Source: Pseudomonas aegrilactucae
GTDB lineage: Bacteria; Pseudomonadota; Gammaproteobacteria; Pseudomonadales; Pseudomonadaceae
Direction: 5' to 3'
Assembly (NCBI RefSeq): GCF_019168305.1
Contig: NZ_JAHTBI010000084.1
Coordinates: forward strand, 1-32,387
DNA: 32,387 bases
A program made the position numbers and the translations under genes. Below are positions 1-8,381 of the stretch, piece after piece; the first letter of the stretch is position 1; every line of letters begins with the position of its first letter. Below the pieces are notes generated by a model. That model was not told the DNA's origin. It worked only from the letters and a program-made list of their open reading frames with translations, and did no database searches.

Positions 1-59
1 AAGCCAGCTCCCACAGGTTTCGCGGTGACCCCTGTGGGAGCTGGCTTGCCAGCGAAGAG
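1..59. repeat. REP pair (BIME-like), left edge at window start
   Basis: Two inverted copies of a P. putida-type REP unit. The left arm reads AAGCCAGCTCCCACAGG from base 1 and is cut by the window edge. The right arm is CCTGTGGGAGCTGGCTTGCC followed by AGCGAAGAG. The arms are separated by about 13 nt, so the transcript can fold into a large hairpin. It lies just downstream of the liv operon terminator and may mark the 3' boundary of that transcript. The same unit recurs near 5.9, 11.6 and 22.4 kb. Confidence 0.9.
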
Positions 60-75
60 GCCGGTTCAGGCACAA

Positions 76-100
76 CGAAAAACGGCCCGAAGGCCGTTTC
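76..100 (-). terminator. Rho-independent terminator of the liv operon
   Basis: On the minus strand an 8-bp stem AAACGGCC / GGCCGTTT closes a TTCG tetraloop and is followed directly by a T-rich run (TTTTTCGTTG, counting stem Ts). It sits 17 nt past the livF stop codon, which is the expected place for the end of the livKHMGF transcription unit. Confidence 0.85.
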
Positions 101-116
101 TCGAACATCACCCGGT

Positions 117-818
<702 letters not shown>

Positions 819-1586
819 TTACGCTTCCCCCAGGTAGGCTTTGATCACTTCAGGGTTGTCGCGGATCTGTTCCGGGGTGCCATCGGCCAGCGGCGTGCCC
901 TGGTTGATCACCACGATATGGTCGGAGATGCTCATGACCAGTTTCATGTCGTGCTCGATCAGCAGCACGGTGACGTTGTGTTCTTCGCGCAAGGTGCCGA
1001 TCAGCGCCTTGAGGTCTTCGGTCTCCTTGGGGTTCAGGCCCGCCGCCGGTTCGTCGAGCATGAGGATCCGTGGGCGGGTCATCATGCAGCGGGCGATTTC
1101 CAGGCGCCGTTGCTGACCGTAGGCCAGCGTGCCGGCGGTACGGTTGGCGAACTCGGTGAGGTTGACCTTTTCCAGCCAGAACTGCGCGAACTCCATGGCT
1201 TCGCGCTCGCTGCGACGAAACCCCGGGGTCTTGAACAGGCCGGCGAAGAAGTTGGTGTTCAAGTGCCGGTGCTGGGCGATCAGCAGGTTTTCCAGCGCGG
1301 TCATTTCCTTGAACAGGCGCACGTTCTGGAAGGTCCGCACCACGCCCTTGCGGGCGATCTGGTGGCCGGCCAGGCCCTGGATCGGCTGGCCGTCGAGCAG
1401 GATGCTGCCGCCGCTGGGCTTGTAGAAGCCGGTCAGGCAGTTGAACACCGTGGTCTTGCCGGCGCCGTTCGGGCCGATCAGCGCCACCACTTGCTTTTCC
1501 TTGACGGACAGGGCCACGCCGTTGACCGCCAACAGGCCGCCGAAGCGCATGCTCAGGCCGCTGACTTGCAGAATTTCGCGGCTCAT
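819..1586 (-). CDS. livG: Branched-chain amino acid ABC transporter ATP-binding protein LivG (BraF)
   Basis: This is the first ATPase subunit of the LIV importer, partner of LivF in the nucleotide-binding heterodimer. In the 255-aa product I see Walker A GPNGAGKTT (38-46), the variant ABC signature LAYGQQRRLE (154-163) typical of LivG, Walker B ILMLDEP (174-180) and the switch histidine in IEHDM (His212). Its start overlaps the livM stop by 4 nt (ATGA arrangement), so it is probably translationally coupled to livM. No anomaly in length or composition. The P. aeruginosa name is braF. Confidence 0.96.
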   Translation of the reverse strand: MSREILQVSGLSMRFGGLLAVNGVALSVKEKQVVALIGPNGAGKTTVFNCLTGFYKPSGGSILLDGQPIQGLAGHQIARKGVVRTFQNVRLFKEMTALENLLIAQHRHLNTNFFAGLFKTPGFRRSEREAMEFAQFWLEKVNLTEFANRTAGTLAYGQQRRLEIARCMMTRPRILMLDEPAAGLNPKETEDLKALIGTLREEHNVTVLLIEHDMKLVMSISDHIVVINQGTPLADGTPEQIRDNPEVIKAYLGEA

Positions 1587-2839
1587 CGACGCAGCTCCAT
1601 GTGTGGACGTTGCATAGGCAGCAGGCCTTGCGGACGCCAGATCATCATCAACACCATCAGCGCACCGAACATCAGCATCCGGTATTCGCTGAACTCACGC
1701 ATCAGCTCGGGCAGCAGGATCATCACGATGGCCGCGAGGATCACGCCCAGTTGTGAGCCCATGCCGCCGAGCACGACGATGGCGAGGATGATGGCCGACT
1801 CGATGAAGGTGAACGACTCCGGTGTCACCAGGCCCTGGCGCGCGGCGAAGAAGCTGCCGGCAAACCCGGCGAACGCAGCGCCGAGGGTAAACGCGGAAAG
1901 CTTGATTACCGTCGGGTTCAGGCCCAATGCACGGCAGGCGATCTCGTCTTCACGCAGCGCTTCCCAGGCACGCCCGATCGGCATGCGCAGCAGGCGGTTG
2001 ATGACGAACAGCGCCAGCAGTGCCAGCAGCAGGGCCACCAGGTAGAGGAAGATGACCTTGTTGATCGAGTTGTACTGCAGCCCGAAGAACTCATGGAAGG
2101 TCTGCATCCCCTCGGCAGCACGGCGTTCGAAGGTCAGGCCGAAGAACTCGGGCTTGGGGATGCTGCTGATGCCGTTGGGGCCACCGGTCCAGTCGGTCAG
2201 GTTACGCAGGAACAGGCGGATGATCTCGCCAAAGCCCAGGGTCACGATCGCCAGGTAGTCACCGCGCAGGCGCAGCACCGGGAAACCGAGCAGGAAGCCG
2301 AAGGTGGCGGCCATCAGGCCGGCGATCGGCAGGCACACCCAGAAGCTCCAGCCCAGGTAATGCGACAGCATCGCGTAGCTGTAGGCGCCGACGGCGTAGA
2401 AGCCGACATAACCAAGGTCCAGCAGGCCCGCAAGGCCCACCACGATGTTCAGGCCAAGCCCCAGCAGCACATAGATCAGGATCAGTGTGGCGATGTCGAC
2501 CGCACCGCGCGAACCGAAGAACGGCCAGACCAGCGCCATCACGATCAGGCCCATGATGATCCAGCGCTGTGTCTTGGGCAGGGTCAGGTAATTGCTCACC
2601 GCGGGCGAGATCAGCTTGCGATCCGAGCGGCGGCTCATCACCGAACTCCACTGCCGGTCGAACAGCACGCGCAGGAACATCAGCACCGAACACAGGGCGA
2701 TCACGCTCAAGGTCAGTGGGCCCTGGCCGTGCACTTCCAGGTTGATGCCGACGATGCTGAGTTTGAGGCCCAGCACCGGGAAGGCCACGGCCCAGACCAG
2801 CAAGGCGCTGAAAAACGCCGATTTAAGATGTCTGCTCAT
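1583..2839 (-). CDS. livM: High-affinity branched-chain amino acid ABC transporter permease LivM (BraE)
   Basis: This is one of the two membrane permeases of the LIV importer. The 418-aa protein begins with a hydrophobic segment (about 8-60) and a short hydrophilic linker, then continues with the conserved LivM core from about residue 90. The core contains GLGLNIVVGLAGLLDLGYVG, which is diagnostic for this permease family, and the cytoplasmic EAA-like stretch IGRAWEALREDEIACRALG (around 290-310) that contacts the ATPases. Length agrees with gammaproteobacterial LivM (about 420). It overlaps livH by 4 nt upstream and livG by 4 nt downstream, so translation of the three genes is likely coupled. 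P. aeruginosa name: braE. Confidence 0.95.
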   Translation of the reverse strand: MSRHLKSAFFSALLVWAVAFPVLGLKLSIVGINLEVHGQGPLTLSVIALCSVLMFLRVLFDRQWSSVMSRRSDRKLISPAVSNYLTLPKTQRWIIMGLIVMALVWPFFGSRGAVDIATLILIYVLLGLGLNIVVGLAGLLDLGYVGFYAVGAYSYAMLSHYLGWSFWVCLPIAGLMAATFGFLLGFPVLRLRGDYLAIVTLGFGEIIRLFLRNLTDWTGGPNGISSIPKPEFFGLTFERRAAEGMQTFHEFFGLQYNSINKVIFLYLVALLLALLALFVINRLLRMPIGRAWEALREDEIACRALGLNPTVIKLSAFTLGAAFAGFAGSFFAARQGLVTPESFTFIESAIILAIVVLGGMGSQLGVILAAIVMILLPELMREFSEYRMLMFGALMVLMMIWRPQGLLPMQRPHMELRR

Positions 2840-3759
2840 ACTTTCTCAACCTCCGGACGGCCGAGGATGCCGGTCGGACGGAACAACAGCACCAGAACCA
2901 GAAGACCGAATGCCACCACGTCCTTGTACTGGTCACCGAAGATATCGGCGCCAAAGGCTTCGGCCACGCCCAGCACCAGCCCGCCGAGCATGGCGCCCGG
3001 AATGCTGCCGATGCCGCCCAGCACCGCCGCGGTAAAGGCCTTGAGGCCCACCAGGAAACCGGCGTTGGGGTTGATCACGCCGTACTGCATGCTCAGCAGT
3101 ACGGCTGCCACGGCCGCCAGGGCCGCACCGATCACGAAGGTCAGGGCGATGATGTTGTTGGTGTTGATGCCCAGCAGGTTGGCCATCTTGATGTCTTCGG
3201 CGCAGGCGCGGCAGGCGCGGCCCAGGCGTGAACGCGAGATGAACAGGGTCAGGCCGGTCATGGCCACCAGGGTGACGATGAAGACCAGAATCTGCATGTA
3301 GCTGATCAGGACTTCCTCAGCGCCGCCCGGGCCGAAGGAAATGCTCCCCGGAATCAGGTTGGGGATCGACTTGTCCTTGGAGTCCTGGGACAGCAATACG
3401 GTGTTCTGCAGGAAAATCGACATGCCGATGGCGGAGATCAGCGGGATCAGCCGGTTGCTGTTGCGCAAGGGGCGGTAAGCGACCCGTTCGATGCTGTAGC
3501 CATAGGCACTGGTAACCACGATGGTCGCAATGAACGCGGCGGTCATCAGTATCGGCAGTGAATCGATACCCATCATGGCAAGCCCGGCAAGGGCGATGAA
3601 CGCCACGTAGGAACCGATCATGTACACCTCGCCATGGGCGAAGTTGATCATTCCAATGATGCCGTAAACCATTGTGTAGCCAATGGCTATCAAGGCATAG
3701 GTGCTGCCAATGGTCAGGCCATTAACCAGCTGTTGGAAGAAGTGATAGATCTCAGGCAT
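2836..3759 (-). CDS. livH: High-affinity branched-chain amino acid ABC transporter permease LivH (BraD)
   Basis: This is the second inner-membrane permease of the LIV importer. The 307-aa product is hydrophobic throughout with the LivH landmarks NGLTIGSTYALIAIGYTMVY near the N-terminus (about 13-32), INFAHGEVYMIG (38-49) and the cytoplasmic RACAEDIKMANLLGINTNN loop (about 182-200) that docks on the ATPases. A good ribosome-binding site (AGGAGCGCTGTA-ATG on the minus strand) supports this start. About 225 nt with a terminator separate it from the upstream binding-protein gene, while it overlaps livM downstream. P. aeruginosa name: braD. Confidence 0.95.
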   Translation of the reverse strand: MPEIYHFFQQLVNGLTIGSTYALIAIGYTMVYGIIGMINFAHGEVYMIGSYVAFIALAGLAMMGIDSLPILMTAAFIATIVVTSAYGYSIERVAYRPLRNSNRLIPLISAIGMSIFLQNTVLLSQDSKDKSIPNLIPGSISFGPGGAEEVLISYMQILVFIVTLVAMTGLTLFISRSRLGRACRACAEDIKMANLLGINTNNIIALTFVIGAALAAVAAVLLSMQYGVINPNAGFLVGLKAFTAAVLGGIGSIPGAMLGGLVLGVAEAFGADIFGDQYKDVVAFGLLVLVLLFRPTGILGRPEVEKV

Positions 3760-3932
3760 TACAGCGCTCCTAAAAACCCGATACGCATTTCACTGGTGGG
3801 AAGGTACCCGGCCCGGTCGTGTGGTCTGTGGCCACTTCACCCAGGCAACTGCCAGCGAACCGCTGGTGACGGTTTTAAGATTTTCAGGTGAACCTGCCCC
3901 CGGATCGCGGGAATCAGGCCCATGAACCTCGT

Positions 3933-3964
3933 AAAACAAAGCCCACTGCTCGCACAGTGGGCTT
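3933..3964 (-). terminator. Intra-operon terminator between livK/braC and livH
   Basis: On the minus strand a perfect 10-bp stem AAGCCCACTG / CAGTGGGCTT with a 6-nt loop is followed by TTGTTTTAC. It lies about 20 nt after the binding-protein stop codon. A leaky terminator here would make the periplasmic binding protein in excess over the membrane components. That unequal dosing is an inference, but it is a common layout for ABC importers. Confidence 0.8.
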
Positions 3965-3984
3965 GTAGTCATGGAGTGACGGGA

Positions 3985-5103
3985 TTACTGAGGGGAAACT
4001 TCGGTTTTAGGTTTGCCGAAATGCCATTCGTAGACCACGAACTTGAAGTCCTTCAGGTCGCCCTTGGCGTCGTACGAGAGATCGCCGGTCGGGGTCTTGA
4101 AGGTGCCGGCGTGGATGGCTTCTGCCACCTTGTCGGTGTCTTCGCTCTTGGCGGCCTTGATGCCTTCGGCGATCAACGTGACAGCCGAGTAGGCCGGGAA
4201 CACGAACGGGCCGCTCGGGTCCTTGCCATCAGCCTTGATCGCATCGGCGATCGCCTTGTTGGCAGGGTCGGTGTCGAACGACTTGGGCAGGGTCACCAGC
4301 AGGCCTTCGGAAGCGCCCTGGGCGATCTGCGAGATGGAGTCGTTGCCCACACCCTCTGGGCCCATGAACTTGGCTTTCAGGCCTTTTTCCTGGGCCTGGC
4401 GCAGGATCAGGCCCAGCTCTGGGTGGTAGCCGCCGTAGTAGACGAAGTCGACGTTGTTCTGCTTGAGCTTCTGGATGATCGAGGAGAAGTCCTTGTCGCC
4501 GGCGTTCAGGCCTTCGAACACGGCAACCTTGGTGCCTTTGCCTTCCAGGGTCTGCTTGACGGCGGTGGCGATGCCTTCACCGTACTGCTGCTTGTCGTGC
4601 AGCACTGCAACGACCTTGGGCTTGACGTGGTCGGCGATGTAGTTGCCGGCGGCCGGGCCCTGGGCGCTGTCCAGGCCGATGGTGCGGAAGATCAGCTTGT
4701 AGCCACGGGAGGTGATTTCCGGGCTGGTGGCCGCCGGGGTGATCATGATCACGCCTTCGTCTTCGTAGATGTCCGACGCGGGCTGGGTGGAGCTGGAGCA
4801 GAGGTGGCCGATGACGTACTTGACGCCGTCGTTGACTACCTTGTTGGCGACTGCCACGGCCTGTTTAGGGTCGCAGGCATCATCGTATTCCTTGGCTTCG
4901 AGCATCTTGCCGTCGACGCCGCCCTTGGCGTTGATGTCTTTGATAGCCTGTTTTGCGCCAATGAACTGCATGTCACCGTATTGAGTAACCGGGCCGGTTT
5001 TCGGGCCGGCGATGCCGATCTTGATGGTATCGGCGGCAACTGCATGGCTGGCGACCCCGGCCAGAACCATTGCGGCGAACAGCTTGGAAATCTGCTTACT
5101 CAT
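3985..5103 (-). CDS. livK: Periplasmic branched-chain amino acid-binding protein (LivK/BraC)
   Basis: This is the soluble periplasmic receptor that captures Leu/Ile/Val (in P. aeruginosa BraC also Ala and Thr) and delivers them to LivHM. The 372-aa precursor has a Sec signal peptide with a hydrophobic core (about 8-20) and a probable cut after AVA (residue 23), giving a mature start ADTIKIGIAGPKTG. Cys77 and Cys102 are 25 residues apart, matching the conserved disulfide of LIV-binding proteins. The Peripla_BP_6 fold covers the rest, and length is normal. It is the first gene of the cluster and is separated from livH by a strong hairpin terminator. A possible -10 TATAAA lies at 5130-5135 and several dyads lie upstream, suggesting regulation at this promoter. 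The choice between the names livK, livJ and braC cannot be made from sequence alone. Confidence 0.95.
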   Translation of the reverse strand: MSKQISKLFAAMVLAGVASHAVAADTIKIGIAGPKTGPVTQYGDMQFIGAKQAIKDINAKGGVDGKMLEAKEYDDACDPKQAVAVANKVVNDGVKYVIGHLCSSSTQPASDIYEDEGVIMITPAATSPEITSRGYKLIFRTIGLDSAQGPAAGNYIADHVKPKVVAVLHDKQQYGEGIATAVKQTLEGKGTKVAVFEGLNAGDKDFSSIIQKLKQNNVDFVYYGGYHPELGLILRQAQEKGLKAKFMGPEGVGNDSISQIAQGASEGLLVTLPKSFDTDPANKAIADAIKADGKDPSGPFVFPAYSAVTLIAEGIKAAKSEDTDKVAEAIHAGTFKTPTGDLSYDAKGDLKDFKFVVYEWHFGKPKTEVSPQ

Positions 5104-5170
5104 AGTGCTCCACTCATTCTGTTGTAATTTTTATAGTCCTGGCGTCCAGGGCTACAGGACCGGGATACCG

Positions 5171-5187
5171 GTACGGCCACGCCGTAC
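5171..5187. promoter_or_regulatory. Dyad GTACGGC-N3-GCCGTAC upstream of livK/braC
   Basis: A perfect 7-bp inverted repeat with a 3-nt centre (GTACGGC CAC GCCGTAC), about 70 nt before the livK/braC start codon. It falls in a position suited to an activator or repressor of that promoter. It is directly flanked by a second small palindrome TACCGGTA (5167-5174) that overlaps it. The protein that binds is not identifiable from the sequence. Confidence 0.45.
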
Positions 5188-5223
5188 TGCCTCCCCCGTG
5201 TTCCCCCGCAAAATGCCCCGGCA

Positions 5224-5239
5224 ACTGTACCGGTACAGT
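5224..5239. promoter_or_regulatory. 16-bp perfect palindrome ACTGTACCGGTACAGT
   Basis: ACTGTACCGGTACAGT is perfectly self-complementary and lies about 120 nt upstream of the livK/braC start and 220 nt upstream of the DUF2288 start. A TGTAC..GTACA core is the kind of site used by GntR/MocR-type dimeric regulators, but that family assignment is only a suggestion. It shares the GTAC core with the dyad at 5171-5187. Confidence 0.5.
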
Positions 5240-5459
5240 GTAGAGCGCCGCTTGATCGCTTGAAAAGCAGGCGCGCTGGGGCAAAATCCGGGGGTGTCGC
5301 CTAATCGACAGAAACGTACATAAATGCGCCGCCATTTTGCCAGCATGTTGCGCCAGCGCAGGGCATTCAGGACTTTGCCGATCAATTACTTATTTGAAAC
5401 TGGGTTTTTCTGCAAAAATAGCGACCTTTCAGTGGTCGAATTATTTCTGGTAGGAACCC

Positions 5460-5765
5460 ATGACAGATCAACCAAGCACCCTCTATGCCAAATTGCTCGG
5501 CGAGACCGCAATCATCGAGTGGAAAGCGCTGGAGCGTTTTTGGGCCAAGGGTGACCTGATTTGGGTCGACCCCTCGCTGGACCTGATCGAGGTCGCGTCG
5601 GCAATGGCCGAAAACCGTAGTGAAACCTTCGAGAAGTGGCGAAGTAATGGCACGGTCGTGCCGGTGACTGCCGAGCACGCGCTAGACCTTTCGAGCACCG
5701 ATGCACCGATCTGGGCCGTGGTGGTTTCGCCGTTTATCGTGATTCAGAAAAAGTCTGCGCCCTGA
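5460..5765 (+). CDS. DUF2288 domain-containing protein
   Basis: A 101-aa cytoplasmic protein recognisable as the DUF2288 family, which is widespread in gammaproteobacteria and cyanobacteria and has no established function. Features seen are LYAKLLGETAIIEWKALERF near the N-terminus, the WVDPSLDLIEVASAMAEN segment (about 36-53), and a conserved hydrophobic C-terminus PIWAVVVSPFIVIQKK. No signal peptide, membrane segment or catalytic motif is visible. The ATG at 5460 is preceded by GTAGGAACCC, a fair ribosome-binding site. It is transcribed divergently from livK/braC and monocistronically; the next gene is on the other strand beyond a REP pair. Confidence 0.88.
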   Translation: MTDQPSTLYAKLLGETAIIEWKALERFWAKGDLIWVDPSLDLIEVASAMAENRSETFEKWRSNGTVVPVTAEHALDLSSTDAPIWAVVVSPFIVIQKKSAP

Positions 5766-5877
5766 TTTGGTGCGCGAAAACAAACAGCCGGCAGTTTTTG
5801 GTGCGCGAGGGCGTTCAGGCGGGGTGGTTGTTGGTAACAGTGGGGTAGAGGTTAAACTAGCGCGGTAACAGTTCTGG

Positions 5878-5967
5878 CCCCTTCGCTGGCAAGCCAGCTC
5901 CCACAGGTACTCCACTGTTCTCGAAACGGGTGGAGAGCCTGTGGGAGCTGGCTTGCCAGCGAAGGGG
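5878..5967. repeat. REP pair between DUF2288 and tubulin-like genes
   Basis: Two inverted REP units, CTTCGCTGGCAAGCCAGCTC.. (5881 on) and the mirrored ..GAGCTGGCTTGCCAGCGAAG (ending 5964), are separated by about 30 nt that also pair partly (CTCCAC / GTGGAG). It sits in the convergent intergenic space between the two genes, where it can act as a bidirectional transcript end; no separate T-tract terminator is visible for either gene. Confidence 0.92.
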
Positions 5968-5992
5968 CCGCACCGCGGCCGATCCGGGAGAC

Positions 5993-8179
5993 TTATTCGT
6001 AGTCAGTCTTGCCGGTATGGCTGTTGAGCGAAATCACGCGGGTCTTGCCAATGCGGTGACGGTAGATCTCACGCAGGTACTTCACCGCCTTTTTCACGCA
6101 TTCGCGTGACAGGCGGATATCGTTGATCGACACGAACTTGCTCTTGTCGTTGATCAGCTCGCGGTACTTCTTCTCGTACATCGGCTTGATCGCATACCAG
6201 TTGGTATCGAGGATCTTGGCCGGGTTCTCGAATTCGTTGAGCAGGTCATCGATACGGTCCTCGTCGAACGCCTCGCTGGTGATGAAGTCGAGGATGGCGT
6301 TGTCCAGGGTGTCGTCGAAGCGGTACGGCGTACGCGCAAAGCAGCGCTTGATGAAGGCCACGATCAGCGTCAGGAAGTCATCCGACAGGCACGGGCTCTT
6401 GGCAATCAGGGTGGTCAGCGAGAGGTTGGCCGAGGCACCGATCACCAGCGCGTAGCGCTTGAGCGTGGTGTTGGGGAACAGGCTGTTGAGGTGGGTCTTG
6501 AGCCGGTTCAGGTCCATGTACGACAGCTTGTAGTCCTTGGGCAGCGACACGATCGACACCACCGACGAGCAGTTCTTGAAGAAGTGCAGGTCGTGCAGCG
6601 CCGCGGCGTCATAGCCGGAAGCCTTGTACTGCTCCAGCGCTGCGCGGTAGCGCTTGGACTCGATCGGCAGCAGGCTGATGCCCTCGATCGCCTGGGTCAC
6701 CTTGTTGAAGTGCGGCAGGTCGATGGAACGGAAGAACAGGTCGTCGATGTTGAGCTGCGGCTTTTCCTTCTCGAACACCTTGAACTTGTCGCTGCCCGGC
6801 ACGGGCTGTTCCGGCACCACCGATTCGGCATAGGCGATCGCCACCGGGCCTGCCAGGCTCATGAACAGGTCGTTGGCATCCAGGCGGATGGTCTCGCCGA
6901 TGTCGATGCCGGCGCGGCGGAAGTAGTTCTGGTCGTAGTCGGTGGTCACCGCCTGGGCGGTGAGGATGTTGAAGATCTGCTGGGAGATGTACTGGTTGGC
7001 GTGCTTCTCCATGGCATTGACGTCAATGTCCTGGATATTGCCGTCATCGTTCTCTTCGGCGTAACGCATGATGTCGTTGGAGATCAGCATCATCGCGTTC
7101 CACGGGCGGATACGCCCCATCACGCTGGCTTCGCTGCTGTCTTCATTGTCGAAGTTGTACGAGAAGTCCCATTCCTCCGACAGGTACTTGCACAGCAGGC
7201 GGCCGGCGTTGATGTGCAGTGCCTCGGACATCTCGCTGCGGTGGTCGGAGATGTTCGGCAGCACGCAGATGCCGCTGGTGAAGATCGGCTCGAACACGAA
7301 CGAATGGCCGCTCTTGCCGTCGTTCTCGTCGGCCGGCTTGGTGTCGAAGGTCTTGTTCATGTACGAGTACTGCTGGGCCAGGCCGAACTCCGAGGCCATG
7401 CCCGAACCGGTACCGCCACCGGCGCTGAAGATGTAGAAGTACAGCCGCGACTGGTTGGCCTTGATGCCGCACGAGTCGATCAGGTACGAGTGGATCAGCT
7501 TCCAGTCGGCGCTGGAGAAGCGCTGGGTTTCCTTGTTGAGGATGATCTTGGCCAGGTACTGGCCCAGGATCGGCGCGTTGCCTGCGCCGCCGGCATGCAC
7601 CTCGGACAGGTCCATGATCTTCATCTTGCTGTAGTCGCGCAGGAAGCCGCTTTTTTCGCCTTTGCGCGAGAAGCGGATACGCCCGGCGATGTCCTTGTCC
7701 AGATCGCCCAGCATCACCAGCGGCTCGACCAGGAACACCGGCTTGGCACTCTTGTTCTGCACCAGGCGCAGGTTGTTGCGGATCCAGCGGCCGGGGCTGT
7801 AGCTCTGTTCGCTGCCGTTGCGGTCTTCGTTGTTGAATTCGTTGAGGTAGAAGGTGCGCGCGTTGTACACCAGCTCCGCCACATCCAGGGCGATGTTGGA
7901 GCCACAGCGGCCCAGGCCGATCAGGCAGACGGACGGAAACTGCTGGTCCAGGCGCAGTTGGGTGTCATCTTCGACGTGCACGCTGGGCGGGAAAACCAGG
8001 TCGCGCAGGCCGTCGAGGTTGTCCAGGATGCGCTGGATGTCGGTCTCCGTGTAGTACAGGTACTGCTGCGGCGTTGCCGTGCGTGGGCTGTAGTAATCTC
8101 GAGGCGCCGGGGCGGTCGGCGCGGTGGAAGATGACATCAGTTCGGAAACCGCGGTGGCAGAAGTATTCTTCGAGGTCAT
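5993..8179 (-). CDS. Tubulin/FtsZ-superfamily GTPase-like protein (Tubulin_2-like)
   Basis: This 728-aa protein is far larger than FtsZ or TubZ but carries the superfamily nucleotide-binding landmarks in order. A disordered Ser/Thr/Ala/Pro-rich N-terminus (1-40) is followed by a T1-like loop LIGLGRCGSN (86-95). Next come a T3-like HAGGAGN (195-201), the tubulin signature GGGTGSG (254-260, T4 loop), and a T7-like segment IRLDANDLF (431-439). Asp434 and Asp437 of that segment align with the catalytic acidic pair of the FtsZ NVDFADV loop. A long C-terminal region of mixed alpha/beta character and unknown role (about 450-728) ends in a basic patch. The domain order matches what is known of the little-studied bacterial 'Tubulin_2' family. 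It stands alone, with no TubR, phage or plasmid partner, and its codon use is host-like. Start ATG 8179 has only a weak ribosome-binding site. Polymerisation and a cytoskeletal role are inference. Confidence 0.8.
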   Translation of the reverse strand: MTSKNTSATAVSELMSSSTAPTAPAPRDYYSPRTATPQQYLYYTETDIQRILDNLDGLRDLVFPPSVHVEDDTQLRLDQQFPSVCLIGLGRCGSNIALDVAELVYNARTFYLNEFNNEDRNGSEQSYSPGRWIRNNLRLVQNKSAKPVFLVEPLVMLGDLDKDIAGRIRFSRKGEKSGFLRDYSKMKIMDLSEVHAGGAGNAPILGQYLAKIILNKETQRFSSADWKLIHSYLIDSCGIKANQSRLYFYIFSAGGGTGSGMASEFGLAQQYSYMNKTFDTKPADENDGKSGHSFVFEPIFTSGICVLPNISDHRSEMSEALHINAGRLLCKYLSEEWDFSYNFDNEDSSEASVMGRIRPWNAMMLISNDIMRYAEENDDGNIQDIDVNAMEKHANQYISQQIFNILTAQAVTTDYDQNYFRRAGIDIGETIRLDANDLFMSLAGPVAIAYAESVVPEQPVPGSDKFKVFEKEKPQLNIDDLFFRSIDLPHFNKVTQAIEGISLLPIESKRYRAALEQYKASGYDAAALHDLHFFKNCSSVVSIVSLPKDYKLSYMDLNRLKTHLNSLFPNTTLKRYALVIGASANLSLTTLIAKSPCLSDDFLTLIVAFIKRCFARTPYRFDDTLDNAILDFITSEAFDEDRIDDLLNEFENPAKILDTNWYAIKPMYEKKYRELINDKSKFVSINDIRLSRECVKKAVKYLREIYRHRIGKTRVISLNSHTGKTDYE

Positions 8180-8283
8180 TGTGCGCCATTTGCCTGGGGT
8201 GGACGGCTGGTAAAAGTGGATATCATCGAGCCATCACTGGATAAGTTTCGCGACTGTATCAGTGCGCCTTTGGCGTGAGCGAT

Positions 8284-8312
8284 AGGGTCTTGCCCTAGTA
8301 CCCTCTAAGGGT
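8284..8312. promoter_or_regulatory. Adjacent GC dyads in the tubulin-like / dehydrogenase divergent region
   Basis: Two small inverted repeats lie side by side: AGGG-TCTTG-CCCT (8284-8296) and ACCCT-CTA-AGGGT (8300-8312). Together they make four AGGG/CCCT half-sites in 29 nt. They lie about 70 nt before the plus-strand dehydrogenase start and about 105 nt before the minus-strand tubulin-like start, where a shared regulator could bind. No clear sigma-70 promoter was resolved on either strand, so the role is open. Confidence 0.35.
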
Positions 8313-8381
8313 TTTCCTGCTACGCCTGATCTGTAAATATCGTCCGCTTCGTCAACTTCTTTAATTCTGCCTGGAGCCGTC

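Larger units (their letters stand above)
5104..5459. other. Dyad-rich intergenic region between livK/braC and the DUF2288 gene
   Basis: This is the only gene-free stretch over 300 nt. It holds the divergent promoters of livK/braC (minus) and the DUF2288 gene (plus). On the minus strand a TATAAA (5130-5135) lies about 26 nt before the livK/braC start with no good -35, as expected for an activated promoter. Directly upstream of that -10 are the dyads CCTGG-N3-CCAGG (5138-5150) and GTCCTG-N13-CAGGAC (5136-5160). Further up are GTACGGC-N3-GCCGTAC (5171-5187) and a 16-bp palindrome (5224-5239). Separated inverted copies GGCAAAAT / ATTTTGCC lie near 5280-5287 and 5334-5341. The plus-strand 100 nt before 5460 is AT-rich. 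No small gene is convincing here. Confidence 0.6.

Noticed and set aside
6491..8134. Plus-strand 547-codon frame opposite the tubulin-like gene
   Set aside because: Val/Leu/His/Gln-rich shadow translation without motifs; the minus strand carries the ordered tubulin-superfamily loops.
5993..8179. Tubulin-like gene as a plasmid or prophage segregation remnant
   Set aside because: No TubR-like gene, centromere-like iterons, integrase or phage genes are nearby, and codon use and flanking REP sequence are those of the host chromosome.
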